Source of the DNA: Paracoccus salsus
Lineage (GTDB): Bacteria; Pseudomonadota; Alphaproteobacteria; Rhodobacterales; Rhodobacteraceae
Assembly (NCBI RefSeq): GCF_021556615.1
Contig: NZ_JAKGGD010000001.1
Location: 186,001-250,000 of the forward strand
Direction: 5' to 3'
Length of the DNA: 64,000 nucleotides
The translations under genes were made by a program, and so were the position numbers. Each line of letters begins with the position of its first letter. Position 1 is the stretch's first letter. Positions 1 to 9,600 of the stretch are shown here, piece by piece. Under the pieces are notes generated by a model. That model searched no databases and was not told the DNA's origin. It worked only from the letters and a program-made list of their open reading frames with translations.

Positions 1-264
1 CCAGGCGGTGTTGAGGAATTTCGGATCGTCGCCGCGCTTGCTTTGCATGATCGACGGCGTCAGCCCGACATCGGTCACCATCACGACGCCCAGCACGAAC
101 ATCGTCACCAGCGCCATCAGGCCAAACGCATCCGGAAACAGCAGCCGGGTCAGGATCAGGTTGCTGGCAAGCCGCAGCCCCTGGGCGAAGAAGTAGCCCA
201 TGCCGGATATGGCCGAGCCGCGCAACACCCTCTGGGTGATGCTGGTGCCCGACAGATAGGTCAT
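1..264 (-). CDS. Wzx-type polysaccharide flippase, N-terminal part
   Basis: An open frame runs from an ATG at 264 to the left edge without a stop, giving 88 residues. It starts MTYLSGTSITQRVLRGSAIS, continues into a segment with FFAQGLRLASNLILTRLLFP, and then a long hydrophobic stretch ending at VTDVGLTPSIMQS. This is the typical amino end of the oligosaccharide flippase / polysaccharide biosynthesis protein family (RfbX/Wzx, MOP superfamily), which moves lipid-linked repeat units across the inner membrane. The start lies 8 bp after the stop of the GT4 gene, so it is the last visible gene of the long leftward operon. The remainder is outside the window. The family is clear; the substrate is not. 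Confidence 0.8.
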   Translation of the reverse strand, partial: MTYLSGTSITQRVLRGSAISGMGYFFAQGLRLASNLILTRLLFPDAFGLMALVTMFVLGVVMVTDVGLTPSIMQSKRGDDPKFLNTAW

Positions 265-272
265 GACTCGTC

Positions 273-1493
273 TCATCGGCGGATGGCTTTCTCGATCAGG
301 CGGGCCAGTTTTCCGGCCTCGCGGTCAATGTCGTGGCGTTGCAGGACACGTGCCCGCCCGGCCCGGCCCATATCCGCCAGCCCGTCGGCAGAGCACGCGG
401 CGGCCAGAGCGATCCCGTCGGCCAGCGCGCCGGCATCGCCCGCCGGCACCAGCCAGCCGGTTTCGCCCGGCAGGACCAGTTCGGGATTGCCGGCGATATG
501 GGTCGCGATCACGGCACGACCGGCGGCCATCGCTTCCATGACCACCATCGGCAGACCCTCGGCAAAGCTGGGCAGGATCAGGGCGTGGCTCTCGGCCAGC
601 ACGCGACGCACTCCGGCCTCGTCAAGCCATCCCGTCAGCGTCACGGCGTCTTCGACACCATGTGCGGCGATCGCGGCCTCGATCCGGGAACGCATCGGGC
701 CGTCACCGACCAGTGTCAGATGGACCTGTGCACCCTGCCCGCGCGCGATCGCCAGCGCCTCGGGCAAAAGCAGCTGACCCTTCTGTTCCGCGAACCTGCC
801 GATGTTGACCAGCCGCAGCGGCCCGTCAGGCGGGCCGGGCGGCATCGGGCCGGGCTTGGGAAAGCGGCCGGGCTCGATGCCGCAATGGACCACGTGGATG
901 CGCGGCCAGTCGTCGTAACCCGCCCACCGGCATAGCTGGCTGCGACCATGAGACGAGATTGCCACCGCAAAGCTTGACGCCGCCACCTTGTCGCCAAGGC
1001 TCAGCCCCTGCGGGCTGTCAAACTCCTCGGGGCCGTGAACCGTGAAGCTGAAGCCGGGCCCGCCCAGATCGCTGACGAGGCAGGCAACGGTGGTCGAATT
1101 CGTTCCGAAATGCGCGTGCAGATGTTCCAGCCCCAGCGACTCGGCCCGGCGCGCGACATGGGCCGCCTCGATCAGATAGATCATGTGCCGCAACCTGCCC
1201 TGCGCGGACCGCCCGCCCATCCGCCACGCAGACCCCAGGGCCCGACCGAACCGCGCCGGCCTCGAGGCGGCCAGCCACACGGCATCCGCAAGCAGACGCG
1301 CTCCGCCAGCCTTCAGGACAAGCTCGGTCCGATCATATTCCTCGATGTCGGCGGGGTCCACCAGGCCGGCGCGATCGCTGCGCATTGCGAAACGGTGCAC
1401 CTCGATCCCGCGCCGTTCCAACGCCCGGATCTCGCGCCGCACAAAGGTCACGCTGGGTTGGGGGTAGGTGTTCAACAGATAACCGATACGCAA
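273..1493 (-). CDS. GT4-family glycosyltransferase (WcaL-like)
   Basis: 406 residues. The amino end (MRIGYLLNTYPQPSVTFVRR) matches colanic-acid WcaL-type GT4 enzymes. The C-terminal Rossmann half contains the GT4 signature SFAEGLPMVVMEAMAAGRAV with its EGLP and E-x7-E-type donor-binding glutamates. It should transfer a sugar from a nucleotide donor onto a lipid-linked intermediate at the cytoplasmic face of the membrane. The start is a TTG with GAGG six bases upstream; no ATG or GTG gives the conserved amino end. It follows a 102-bp gap after the preceding GT2 gene, the largest gap inside this operon, and I see no terminator in that gap. Donor and acceptor sugars cannot be read from sequence. 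Confidence 0.85.
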   Translation of the reverse strand: MRIGYLLNTYPQPSVTFVRREIRALERRGIEVHRFAMRSDRAGLVDPADIEEYDRTELVLKAGGARLLADAVWLAASRPARFGRALGSAWRMGGRSAQGRLRHMIYLIEAAHVARRAESLGLEHLHAHFGTNSTTVACLVSDLGGPGFSFTVHGPEEFDSPQGLSLGDKVAASSFAVAISSHGRSQLCRWAGYDDWPRIHVVHCGIEPGRFPKPGPMPPGPPDGPLRLVNIGRFAEQKGQLLLPEALAIARGQGAQVHLTLVGDGPMRSRIEAAIAAHGVEDAVTLTGWLDEAGVRRVLAESHALILPSFAEGLPMVVMEAMAAGRAVIATHIAGNPELVLPGETGWLVPAGDAGALADGIALAAACSADGLADMGRAGRARVLQRHDIDREAGKLARLIEKAIRR

Positions 1494-1595
1494 GACAGAC
1501 CTCGCCTCACACCAAGGCCGCGACAGGCGGCACGTCCGGCCTAGCGCATTCCATGCTGCCGCGAAAGCGGGGCTTGCCTGCCATTAGAGACAATC

Positions 1596-2441
1596 TCACC
1601 GCCCGCGCGTCCAGTCGGCCGCCCCGTGCCGCCCGATCCGGACAGCAACCGACACCGAGGCGTAGACGGCGAAACCCACCGGATCGCGCAACGCCAGACG
1701 CGCCGCGCCACCTGCCCCAAGCCTGGCCTTGCCCTCGTTTTCCAGGATCTCGGGCCAGCGTTGGGCGATCTGCGTGACGCCGGCATCCTGACGTCGGCGG
1801 ACACGCACCAGTCGCGACCAGCCCTCGACCATCGGCCAGCGATAGGTGGCGGCAAGGCCGATCCGCTCGTCCGGGGAAAATTGCAGCCGCACGAAGGTGT
1901 CGTCCGAGATGATGTCGGGAAATTCCCCCCAGCGCGCCCGCCCGGCGGCATTGACGGCGAACAGCCCGTAACCCGGCGCATCGCCTTGCGCGAAAGGCAG
2001 CCGTTGCCAGAGCCGGGCATAGGCCCGGGTGATGCGGCTGCCCGGCGTCGGGATGATCGCGGTCCCGCTGGCATAGCCGGGTCCGTCCCGTGCCATCAGC
2101 GCGCGCGTCAGGTCGGCCATCAGCGGCGGGCTGACGATCACGTCGGCGTCCAGATAGGCACGCAGCTTGCCGCGTGCGGCAGCGTCGCCCGCATTCAGCG
2201 CGCCTGTCTTGCCCCCCTCGGCCCGTTCGATCACCCGCAACGCCCAACCTGCCGCCAGCGCCTGATCGGCATGGCCGCGCGCCACGTCGGCGGTGCTGTC
2301 CCGGCAGCCATTCGCGACGATGATGACCTCGGCCCCGCCTGGCACCGGATCGCCGGCCAGCAGAGCGGTCAGGCAGTCGCCCAGATAGGCTTCTTCGTTG
2401 CTGGCGGGCAGGATCACGCTCAGTGCCGGATTGTCGCTCAT
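1596..2441 (-). CDS. GT2-family glycosyltransferase
   Basis: 281 residues. The GT-A fold opens with LSVILPASNEEAYLGDCLTA, followed by the DXD-like metal site in AYLDADVIVSP and an acceptor-side SDDTF. It is an inverting transferase that probably adds one sugar of the repeat unit. The ATG at 2441 was chosen because it overlaps the stop of the upstream 840-residue gene in the ATGA arrangement; a start at 2468 would add nine basic residues not seen in the family. No transmembrane segment is obvious, so it is probably cytoplasmic or peripherally bound. Substrate unknown. Confidence 0.82.
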   Translation of the reverse strand: MSDNPALSVILPASNEEAYLGDCLTALLAGDPVPGGAEVIIVANGCRDSTADVARGHADQALAAGWALRVIERAEGGKTGALNAGDAAARGKLRAYLDADVIVSPPLMADLTRALMARDGPGYASGTAIIPTPGSRITRAYARLWQRLPFAQGDAPGYGLFAVNAAGRARWGEFPDIISDDTFVRLQFSPDERIGLAATYRWPMVEGWSRLVRVRRRQDAGVTQIAQRWPEILENEGKARLGAGGAARLALRDPVGFAVYASVSVAVRIGRHGAADWTRGR

Positions 2442-4960
2442 TCCTCGGGCCCCGCGACAACGTCCCATCGCGGATTGACGTCGTCGAGATGGCGCAGCAC
2501 CCCCCAGCTGCCATATTGGCTGGGACCGCCGATCGCGGTGTAGAAGTTGAACGGCTGATCGCTGTAGCGACGCCAGCCTTCAAGCAGCCGGCGGTACAGG
2601 TCCCCCATTCCGGGCGCATAATTCAGCGCGATCAGGAAGTCGGTCAGCTCCTCGTCATTCGCCGCGGCACCCGAGGCGACGACGTGGCTGCCGCCCTCAT
2701 ACATGACCATCTCCAGACCGAAGCGGGCGGCGGCGCGCCGATGATGGCTGAACAACCTGTCCACCACCCATTCCACACTGCCTTCGCGAGATCCGCTCAG
2801 GCCGCCATCGCGCAGCTCGATCAGGGCCTTCTCGATCGCCGAGTCGAAGCGGTGGTCATGGACAAAGCCGTCACGCGCCTCCCCCGCGAGCCCCTGGTCT
2901 GCCGCCCGCCTCTCGGCCTCGGCGCGGCTGTCCTGCAGGGCTCGCCGCAGTCGCGCCAGCCGTTCGGGATCTTCCAGATTCGCGGAAAAATAGCCGGTGA
3001 TGGCATAGGCGTCGAAATGCTCGGCCAAGGGACTCCAGCCATCCGGATCAGCAGCCTTCCACGCCGGCGCCTCGAGCATCTCGTCCTCGGCCCCCGGCCA
3101 GCCGGTGAAGGTGCCGATGACGCGCACCAGCCTGCCATTGGCCGACGGCGCGAATTCCTCGGCCCAGATATCGGCGACCTGCGCGGCACGGTGGGCGCCG
3201 TACTGGATACCGGCCCCCTCCGCCCCCCACAGCGCCAGCGCCTGCCGATCCGCCCATTGGCGCTGGTCGAAAGCCAGGTTCCACATTTCGTTGGAATATT
3301 CGATCCAGGCGCGCCGGCCCGATTCAAGATTGTCGCGGACCCGCCTTGCATAGCTGCGAACCAGATCGTCATCGGCCAGATGCGGCAAGGTGAACCATGG
3401 ATCCACGTCCAGCTCATTGGCCAGCGCGACCATCACCTCGGGCGGAACGCCGCGTTCCGTGCTCCAGACATAGTCGCGCATCGTGGGCAGGTCGGATTTT
3501 TCTGCGAGGCTGGAATTGTTGGTCCGCATCCAGTCCATGAAGCGCAGGACCTCGGCGCCGCGCAAGCGCGCCAGAAAGTCGGGATTGAAGATCTGCCCCG
3601 CATCGGCCAGTGCCAGCCGGTCCTGCCGCACGACCGTGATGTCCCGGATGGGATCATCGGCGTCGATCCGGCGCAGATGGATCGTGACGCTGCCCGCGCC
3701 CGGCCGGTAATCGAAGGCGATCCGGCCCTCGTCGTGGCTGATATTGCGTGCCCGTCCCCCGAGTTCGATCCGGCCGGTGCCCCGGTAACGCAGAACATAG
3801 CGTCCCGCCGCCGAGATCATGTCCTTGTCCAGGCCGGTGAGGATCAGCGTGCTGAGATGGGTGACCTCGGCCGGCATCCGAAGCGGCCAGCCCGAAACGT
3901 CCAGATAGCCGGCCTCGCGCAGCTTCGGCGCGTCGAAGCCGCCCCATTGTCCGGGCAGGTGACCGATCCAGGGACGCGCTGTCTTGAACACGTCCAGGAA
4001 CGGCTGCTCTGGGGACCAGTCGTTGACCCCGGTCAGGTTGAATGCCACGCCCCGGCGCTGGATACCGCCGAGATGGGAATCGCTGGGGTCGCCCCAGGCC
4101 ACGAAACCGTCGTCCGGCGAAATCGTGCTGTCGACAAGCAATTCGGCCTTGCGCAGGATCGCCCGGCTGAATCCGGCACCGCGTTCCGACGACCGGGTGA
4201 AGGCCCAGGCGATGCGCTGCATCGCCTCGGCCATCGGCGCCGTGACGGCGTCCTCCAGGGTCGCCGGCCGGTTGCGTCCCAGCCAGACCGGCAGGCCCAT
4301 CGGATCGCTTTCGCTCAGTGCGGCATGCAGCAGCATCACGGCGAAATAGGTCCCGCGATTGTTCAGCACGCGATCGTCAAGAAATATCTCGCGCAGATCG
4401 GTCAGGCCGGGCACGTCGCCCGCCGTGATGGCGTCGTCCAGGGCCAGCAGGCCCCGGGCCAGCGGGACAAGCCGCATCGGCGGGCTATCCGGCCCCCCCC
4501 CGCGGGCCTGTCTGTTGATCGCATCCACGACGGCCTGCCAGAGGGGGGCGGCCGCGGTCACCTCTTCGCGCCAGGCGCCGCGCTCGCCGCGCGGAAGCGG
4601 CGGCCAGCTTTCGTAGAGATAGCATTCGGCCTGCGGATTGGCGCGCGTTGCCAGTTCCATGAAGCGGCGGCCATACTCGACGCTATCATGGTCCTGCAAT
4701 GTCCTGACAAGCGGCAGCGCCTCGGACATCAGCACCTGATCCACCCGTCCCGAGGCCAGCGCGGCGCGCGGGTCCACGCCCGGCCCGGCCGCTGCGTTCA
4801 GCCAATGATAGTCCAGCGGCCCTTCCGGCGCGGTACGGCTCTCGACCACCGTCTCGGCGTTGTTCATCCGGCCTGCGGCCTCCAGCATCTGCGGCAGTTC
4901 CGCGCCGAAAAGCCCGGTGCCGATGACCAGGATCTCGGTCAGGATGGTGAAACCGATCAT
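2438..4960 (-). CDS. Fusion protein: SGNH-like domain plus GH-A-like catalytic domain
   Basis: 840 residues. Residues 1-230 resemble the SGNH-like protein encoded just upstream, but the serine position of the GHS motif is glycine here (IGTGLFG, Gly16), so this copy is probably not a working esterase. Residues about 290-430 form a beta-rich linker. Residues about 450-830 look like a clan GH-A TIM barrel: a Trp-Ile-Glu-Tyr-Ser-Asn-Glu-Met-Trp-Asn segment puts the acid/base candidate at Glu558, and MYEGG puts the nucleophile candidate at Glu755. The hydrophobic first 20 residues could be a signal or anchor. Proteins of this shape could trim or cut the polysaccharide made by the locus, as PslG does for Psl. 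It overlaps both neighbours by 4 bp. The domain calls are mine from motifs; substrate unknown. Confidence 0.6.
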   Translation of the reverse strand: MIGFTILTEILVIGTGLFGAELPQMLEAAGRMNNAETVVESRTAPEGPLDYHWLNAAAGPGVDPRAALASGRVDQVLMSEALPLVRTLQDHDSVEYGRRFMELATRANPQAECYLYESWPPLPRGERGAWREEVTAAAPLWQAVVDAINRQARGGGPDSPPMRLVPLARGLLALDDAITAGDVPGLTDLREIFLDDRVLNNRGTYFAVMLLHAALSESDPMGLPVWLGRNRPATLEDAVTAPMAEAMQRIAWAFTRSSERGAGFSRAILRKAELLVDSTISPDDGFVAWGDPSDSHLGGIQRRGVAFNLTGVNDWSPEQPFLDVFKTARPWIGHLPGQWGGFDAPKLREAGYLDVSGWPLRMPAEVTHLSTLILTGLDKDMISAAGRYVLRYRGTGRIELGGRARNISHDEGRIAFDYRPGAGSVTIHLRRIDADDPIRDITVVRQDRLALADAGQIFNPDFLARLRGAEVLRFMDWMRTNNSSLAEKSDLPTMRDYVWSTERGVPPEVMVALANELDVDPWFTLPHLADDDLVRSYARRVRDNLESGRRAWIEYSNEMWNLAFDQRQWADRQALALWGAEGAGIQYGAHRAAQVADIWAEEFAPSANGRLVRVIGTFTGWPGAEDEMLEAPAWKAADPDGWSPLAEHFDAYAITGYFSANLEDPERLARLRRALQDSRAEAERRAADQGLAGEARDGFVHDHRFDSAIEKALIELRDGGLSGSREGSVEWVVDRLFSHHRRAAARFGLEMVMYEGGSHVVASGAAANDEELTDFLIALNYAPGMGDLYRRLLEGWRRYSDQPFNFYTAIGGPSQYGSWGVLRHLDDVNPRWDVVAGPEE

Positions 4961-5931
4961 CGCGACACGCCTGTCAGCGGGTCGGCGGTCACCACCTGCC
5001 AGACCAGCTGCTGCACCCTGTCCGCAGCCTCAGGCGCGAAAGCCTGGGCGGCATTGCCATCGGCGCGGTTGAGCTGCGCGGGCAGGCCCTCGGGGCTGCG
5101 GTGATAGAGCACCGCGTAATGGGTCAGGGCGATGACGTAGTTCCCCAGATCGCCCAGGTGGATCGTGTCCAGCGCGCCCTCGGGGGTTCGGGCAAAGAAA
5201 TCCTCGCGTCCGCCGATGCCGGGCAAGGCGCCGGATTCGGCGGCGCGGGCGACCGTCGCCAGCACGGTTCCGCCCGGAACCCGATAGATCCGGCCTACAC
5301 CCTCGGCGCCCATCGCCCGGCGCATCAGCTCGTCCTGCCACAAGCCTGTCGCGTCGCTTTCGATCCGCTCGATCCAGCCAGCCTCGTCGTCGAGATGGTG
5401 CCATGTCTCATACAGATACAGCCGGACATCCGGGCGCGCCAGGCGGGCGAAACGTGCCCATTCCGCCAGATAAAGGCTGCTGCCATGCCAGCGGATGGCG
5501 TCGCGCAGCTCGACCATCTCGGTCAGGATGACCGCGTCGTAATCGCCGCTTTCGATGGCCTGGCGGGCAGGCCGGTGGGCCTCGTGGGCGTTTTCCTGGG
5601 CAAAGCCCGGTACTTCGTCCGGCCCCATCCAGTGCGACCGCAGCGTCGCCCCCCACCCCAGCTGCGAGGCATGGTCGTGCCCCTCCGGCGCAAGCTGCGC
5701 CAGCATCGCGGGCATGTCACGCCCGACAAGGCTGTGACCCAGGTGATAGACCCGCAGCGGTCCGGTCGGCGGCGGCAGAGCCACGTGGGCGGCAGCGAAA
5801 TCCGCGGCCGGCATCTGCGGAAGCGGCGCGGGTCCCGAGGAGCGCCGCCGGCGGACCGCCAGCCCCACCGCGCCAAGCCCGGCAAGACCCAGCGCGGCCA
5901 GTCCTCCGATCAATCCCATACGCCTGTTCAT
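4957..5931 (-). CDS. SGNH/GDSL-like hydrolase, membrane-anchored
   Basis: 324 residues. The first 30 residues (MNRRMGLIGGLAALGLAGLG, then a run of arginines) form a signal anchor. Residues 61-75 hold VYHLGHSLVGRDMPAML with candidate nucleophile Ser67, and DTIHLGDLGNYV supplies a D-x-x-H pair (Asp255, His258) as in SGNH hydrolases. A likely job is adding or removing O-acyl groups on the polysaccharide in the periplasm. A strong AGGGGGGAAG ribosome site precedes the ATG. It is adjacent to a fused paralogue that has lost the serine, and a third relative lies at 41691-42551. Esterase versus acyltransferase cannot be told apart from this sequence. Confidence 0.65.
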   Translation of the reverse strand: MNRRMGLIGGLAALGLAGLGAVGLAVRRRRSSGPAPLPQMPAADFAAAHVALPPPTGPLRVYHLGHSLVGRDMPAMLAQLAPEGHDHASQLGWGATLRSHWMGPDEVPGFAQENAHEAHRPARQAIESGDYDAVILTEMVELRDAIRWHGSSLYLAEWARFARLARPDVRLYLYETWHHLDDEAGWIERIESDATGLWQDELMRRAMGAEGVGRIYRVPGGTVLATVARAAESGALPGIGGREDFFARTPEGALDTIHLGDLGNYVIALTHYAVLYHRSPEGLPAQLNRADGNAAQAFAPEAADRVQQLVWQVVTADPLTGVSR

Positions 5932-5955
5932 CTTCCCCCCTGCTCTGCGGTCATC

Positions 5956-6615
5956 CTACTCGGCGGCGCGAATGAAGCCAGCGATGATCGCCCCACCCGT
6001 GCGCACATAGCGTCCGTGCAGGACCGCGCCATTCGCGAAAGGCGCGATCTCGCGCTTGAACCCCGCCACCAGCGAGCCGGCGTCGGGGTCGACACGCACC
6101 TGCATCACCTCGAAGCCGAAGATCGTCCGGCTGGCCGGATACTGGCATTTGAAGGCCGCCTCCTTGGCGACAAAGATCAGCCGGGCCCATCGCAGCGGTT
6201 CCCGCTGGCTCGCGATCCAGCTGCATTCCTCATCGTCGCAGATATCGGAAAGCACGTCGTCGGGCAGTGGCAGGTCCGGCTCGACGTCCAGACCCAGACC
6301 CGATACCAGCGTCAGCGGCGCGGCCACCGCCAGAGCGACGTCCCGGGCATGCGTGATGCTGCCGGTGACGCCCTGCGGCCAGACAGGCGAGCGATCCTCG
6401 GCGACCGGGATCGCGCCCGCCGACAGCCCCGCAGCCACCATCGCGGCGCGCGCGGCGGCACGGCCGGCTGCGAATTCCTGCTGGCGATGCGGGACAGCGC
6501 GTGCAACGGCGTCGGCCTCGCCCGGCCAGAGCGCGGGCGCGGCACCGATGGCCACGGCCGCAGCCCCGACAAAGTCGGGAAAGAGACCGGCAACCTCACG
6601 CTGCAGGTCGCTCAA
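5956..6615 (-). CDS. 4'-phosphopantetheinyl transferase, EntD/Sfp type
   Basis: 219 residues. The family motifs are present: SITHARDVALAVAA, GLDVEP (the magnesium-binding aspartate and glutamate), and a FVAKEAAFK segment corresponding to the W/F-x-x-K-E-S-x-x-K motif. The enzyme moves phosphopantetheine from CoA to the serine of carrier domains, so it should activate the NRPS and PKS carriers encoded just upstream. The start is a TTG four bases after the NRPS stop. No ATG or GTG lies between the NRPS end and the conserved region, and an upstream start would lie wholly inside the NRPS frame. Dedicated placement at the end of the assembly-line genes supports the view that they are functional. 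Confidence 0.88.
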   Translation of the reverse strand: MSDLQREVAGLFPDFVGAAAVAIGAAPALWPGEADAVARAVPHRQQEFAAGRAAARAAMVAAGLSAGAIPVAEDRSPVWPQGVTGSITHARDVALAVAAPLTLVSGLGLDVEPDLPLPDDVLSDICDDEECSWIASQREPLRWARLIFVAKEAAFKCQYPASRTIFGFEVMQVRVDPDAGSLVAGFKREIAPFANGAVLHGRYVRTGGAIIAGFIRAAE

Positions 6616-6619
6616 GGGA

Positions 6620-9600
6620 TCAGCCCTGCCCGCGGCCGGCGCGCAGCGCCCGGCGTCGCGCCATCGCATCAGCCCGCGCGGCGGCGCGATCCTCGGCCAA
6701 GACGTCCGCACCGGCAGCCGCCTGGGCGGGTTCGGACGCGTTGTTGGCCGCGTCCCCCTCGCCCAGATGCCCCGCCAATCCTTCGAGCGTCGGAAACTGG
6801 AAGATGTCGGTGATCGACAGCTTGACCCCGCCACCAAGCGCCTGCCGGATCTCGCGGTGGGCCTGAACCGCAAGCAACGAATGTCCGCCCATCGCGAAGA
6901 AATTGTCCCTGGCGCCGATCTGCGGGCGGTTCAGGATTCGCGACCAGACCTCCGCGATCGTGGCCTGCACCCCGACAGCGGGCGCCACGAATTCCTCGCT
7001 CGCGGGCGCGCTGGCGTCCGCCGGAGCCGGCAGCGCCTTGCGATCGACCTTGCGGTTCGGCGTCAGCGGGAATTCCGGCACCTTGACGACATGCGCGGGC
7101 ACCATATGCGCAGGCAGGACCTGTGCCAGATGCTGTTGCAGCGTCTCGGTCGAAAGCCAGCTGTCGCCGGTGACATAGGCGACCAGACGCATGTCGCCGG
7201 GCCGATCCTCGCGCGCCATGACCACGGCCTGGCGGACACCGGCCACGCCCTCGGCCACGGCCTCGATCTCGCCAAGCTCGATCCGGTAGCCGCGCATCTT
7301 CACCTGATGATCGGCGCGGCCCAGGAATTCCAGCCGGCCATCGGCCATCCAGCGCACCAGATCGCCGGTGCGGTACATCCGGCCCTGATGAAACGGGTTC
7401 GGCTTGAAGCGTTCGTCGGTCAGATCGTCGCGTTGCCAATACCCCCGCGCGACCCCTGCCCCGCCGATCCACAACTCGCCCGGCAGGCCGACCGGCACCG
7501 GCCGCAGCGCCTCGTCCAGAACATAGACCCGGGTGTTCGCGATCGGCGTGCCGATGCTGGCGTTGGCTTCCGAAGCATCGGCCGTGGCGGTGGTGGACCA
7601 GATGGTCGTCTCGGTCGGGCCATACATGTTCTCGATCCCGGCAGGGCTGGCCGCGTTGAGATCGGCGACCAGCGATCCCGACAGCGCCTCGCCGCCGATC
7701 ATCAGATGCCGCACCCGCGCCAGAGCCGCGCGCGCATCGTCGTTCATCGCGATCATCCGCGCCATCGAGGGCGTGCATTGCAGATGCGTCACGCCATGGC
7801 GGCGGATCTGCGCCGCGATCGAGAAATCATCATGCGCGGGGACGCTGCCCGCGTTCGCCCGTGCCAGCAGATCAGCCAGCGGCTTCAGCCCCTCAAGGAC
7901 CTGCTCACGCGCGATTCCGTAATCGATCAGCGCGGCGATTTCCGTCACCCCGATCTGCTTGAGATGCTCGACCCGGGGCAGCATTTCCTCGACCGTGCCG
8001 AACAGGCCCGAATCCTCGAAATAGCGGTGGAAGGCGAAATCGAGGATCGCTTCGTTTTCCTCGTCGCTGAGGGTGCCGAGATCGATCTCCATCGGGTTGC
8101 TGATGCCCTGCGGCTTCTTGAAGGCCGGGAAGGCCCAGGCATATTGCTTGACCAGCGCGGCGGCCGAGGCGAGGTAGGATTTCATCGGCCCGCGTGCCAC
8201 CTCGCGCGCGGTTTCGCGATCGTCGGCCAGATAGCTGTGCAGCATCAGCGTGACGCGATAGTGCGACGGGTCGCGTCCGCTGTCGCGCAGCGCCTTGTGA
8301 TAGATCTTGATCTTCTCGGCGACCTCTTCGATCGTCTGGCCCAGCAGATGCGTCAGAACATGCGCGCCCAGTTCGCCGGCCTCGCGCCACGTCGCGGGAT
8401 TGCCCGCCGTCGTGACCCAGATATTGATCTCGTCCGAGACCGGGCGCGGCTGCGTCAGGACATCGACCATCTTGCCGCCGGCCATCGGAAAGGCGACCTT
8501 CTCGCCGCGCCACAGCTTTCGCAGGATCTCGATATCCTCGTACATCGCCGGTTTGTTCGCGGGGGGCGAGTTCTCGGGGCGCAGAACGAAATCCTCGGGA
8601 TGCCAGCCTGACGCGATGGCCAGCCCGGTGCGGCCATTGGTCAAATTGTCGATCACGGCCCATTCCTCGGCGATCCGGATCGGATGGTGCAAGGGCGCGA
8701 CGCAAGAGCCGGCGCGGACCTCGAGGTTCCTGGTCACCGCCGCGACCGCCGCGCCGGTGACCGACGGGTTCGGGTAAGGGCCGCCGAAGGCGTGGAAATG
8801 CCGTTCCGGCGTCCACACCGCGCAGAACCCGTGCTGATCCGCGAATTTCGCGCCCTCCAGCAGAAGATGGTATTTCTCGCGCCCGACACCGTCGTCATTG
8901 CCCCAGTAGAACAGGCTGAAATCCATCGGTCTGTCGCTGATCGCCGTTCCACCCGACACCAGCCCGCGTTCGGCATCGCCCATCAGCACGATGCGGAAAC
9001 CGCGCGCCAGCGTGTAGAACAGTTCCAGCACCGAGATGTCGAACGACAGCGAGGTCACGGCCAGCCAGACACCCGCCGGATCGTGCTGGATGCGGTCGTC
9101 CATGCCGGTGAAGAAATTGGCGACGTTGCGATGTTCCAGCATCACGCCCTTTGGCCGTCCGGTCGAGCCCGAGGTATAGATCAGGTAAGCGAGGTCGCCG
9201 GTCGTCACGCCGCTGTCGGGATTGTCGGTGGCGGCATCCGCGATCCGGCTGTCGCGGTCCAGCACCAGCAACTGCGCGCCATGCGCCGGCAGGCCATCCG
9301 ACAGCGCAGCCTCGGTGACGATGACGGGGCAGCCGCTGTCCTCGATGTAAAGCGCGATCCGGTCGGCCGGATAGGCGGGGTCCAGGGGCACATAGGCGCC
9401 GCCGGCCTTCATGATTGCCAGCGTGCCGACCAGCAGATTCTCGGATCGGCCGGTGTGAAGACCGACAAGCGTGCCCGGGCGTACGCCCATCTCGCGCAGC
9501 ACATGGGCGGCGCGGTTGGCGCGGTCGTTCAACTCGGCATAGGTCATGCTGCGGTCCTCGACCGTCAGCGCGATGGCGTCGGGCGTCCGCGACACCTGCG

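Noticed and set aside
2423..5104. 893-codon open frame on the plus strand opposite the GH-A-like fusion
   Set aside because: It is antisense to two genes with clear motifs; composition is that of a high-GC shadow frame and no domain is recognisable.
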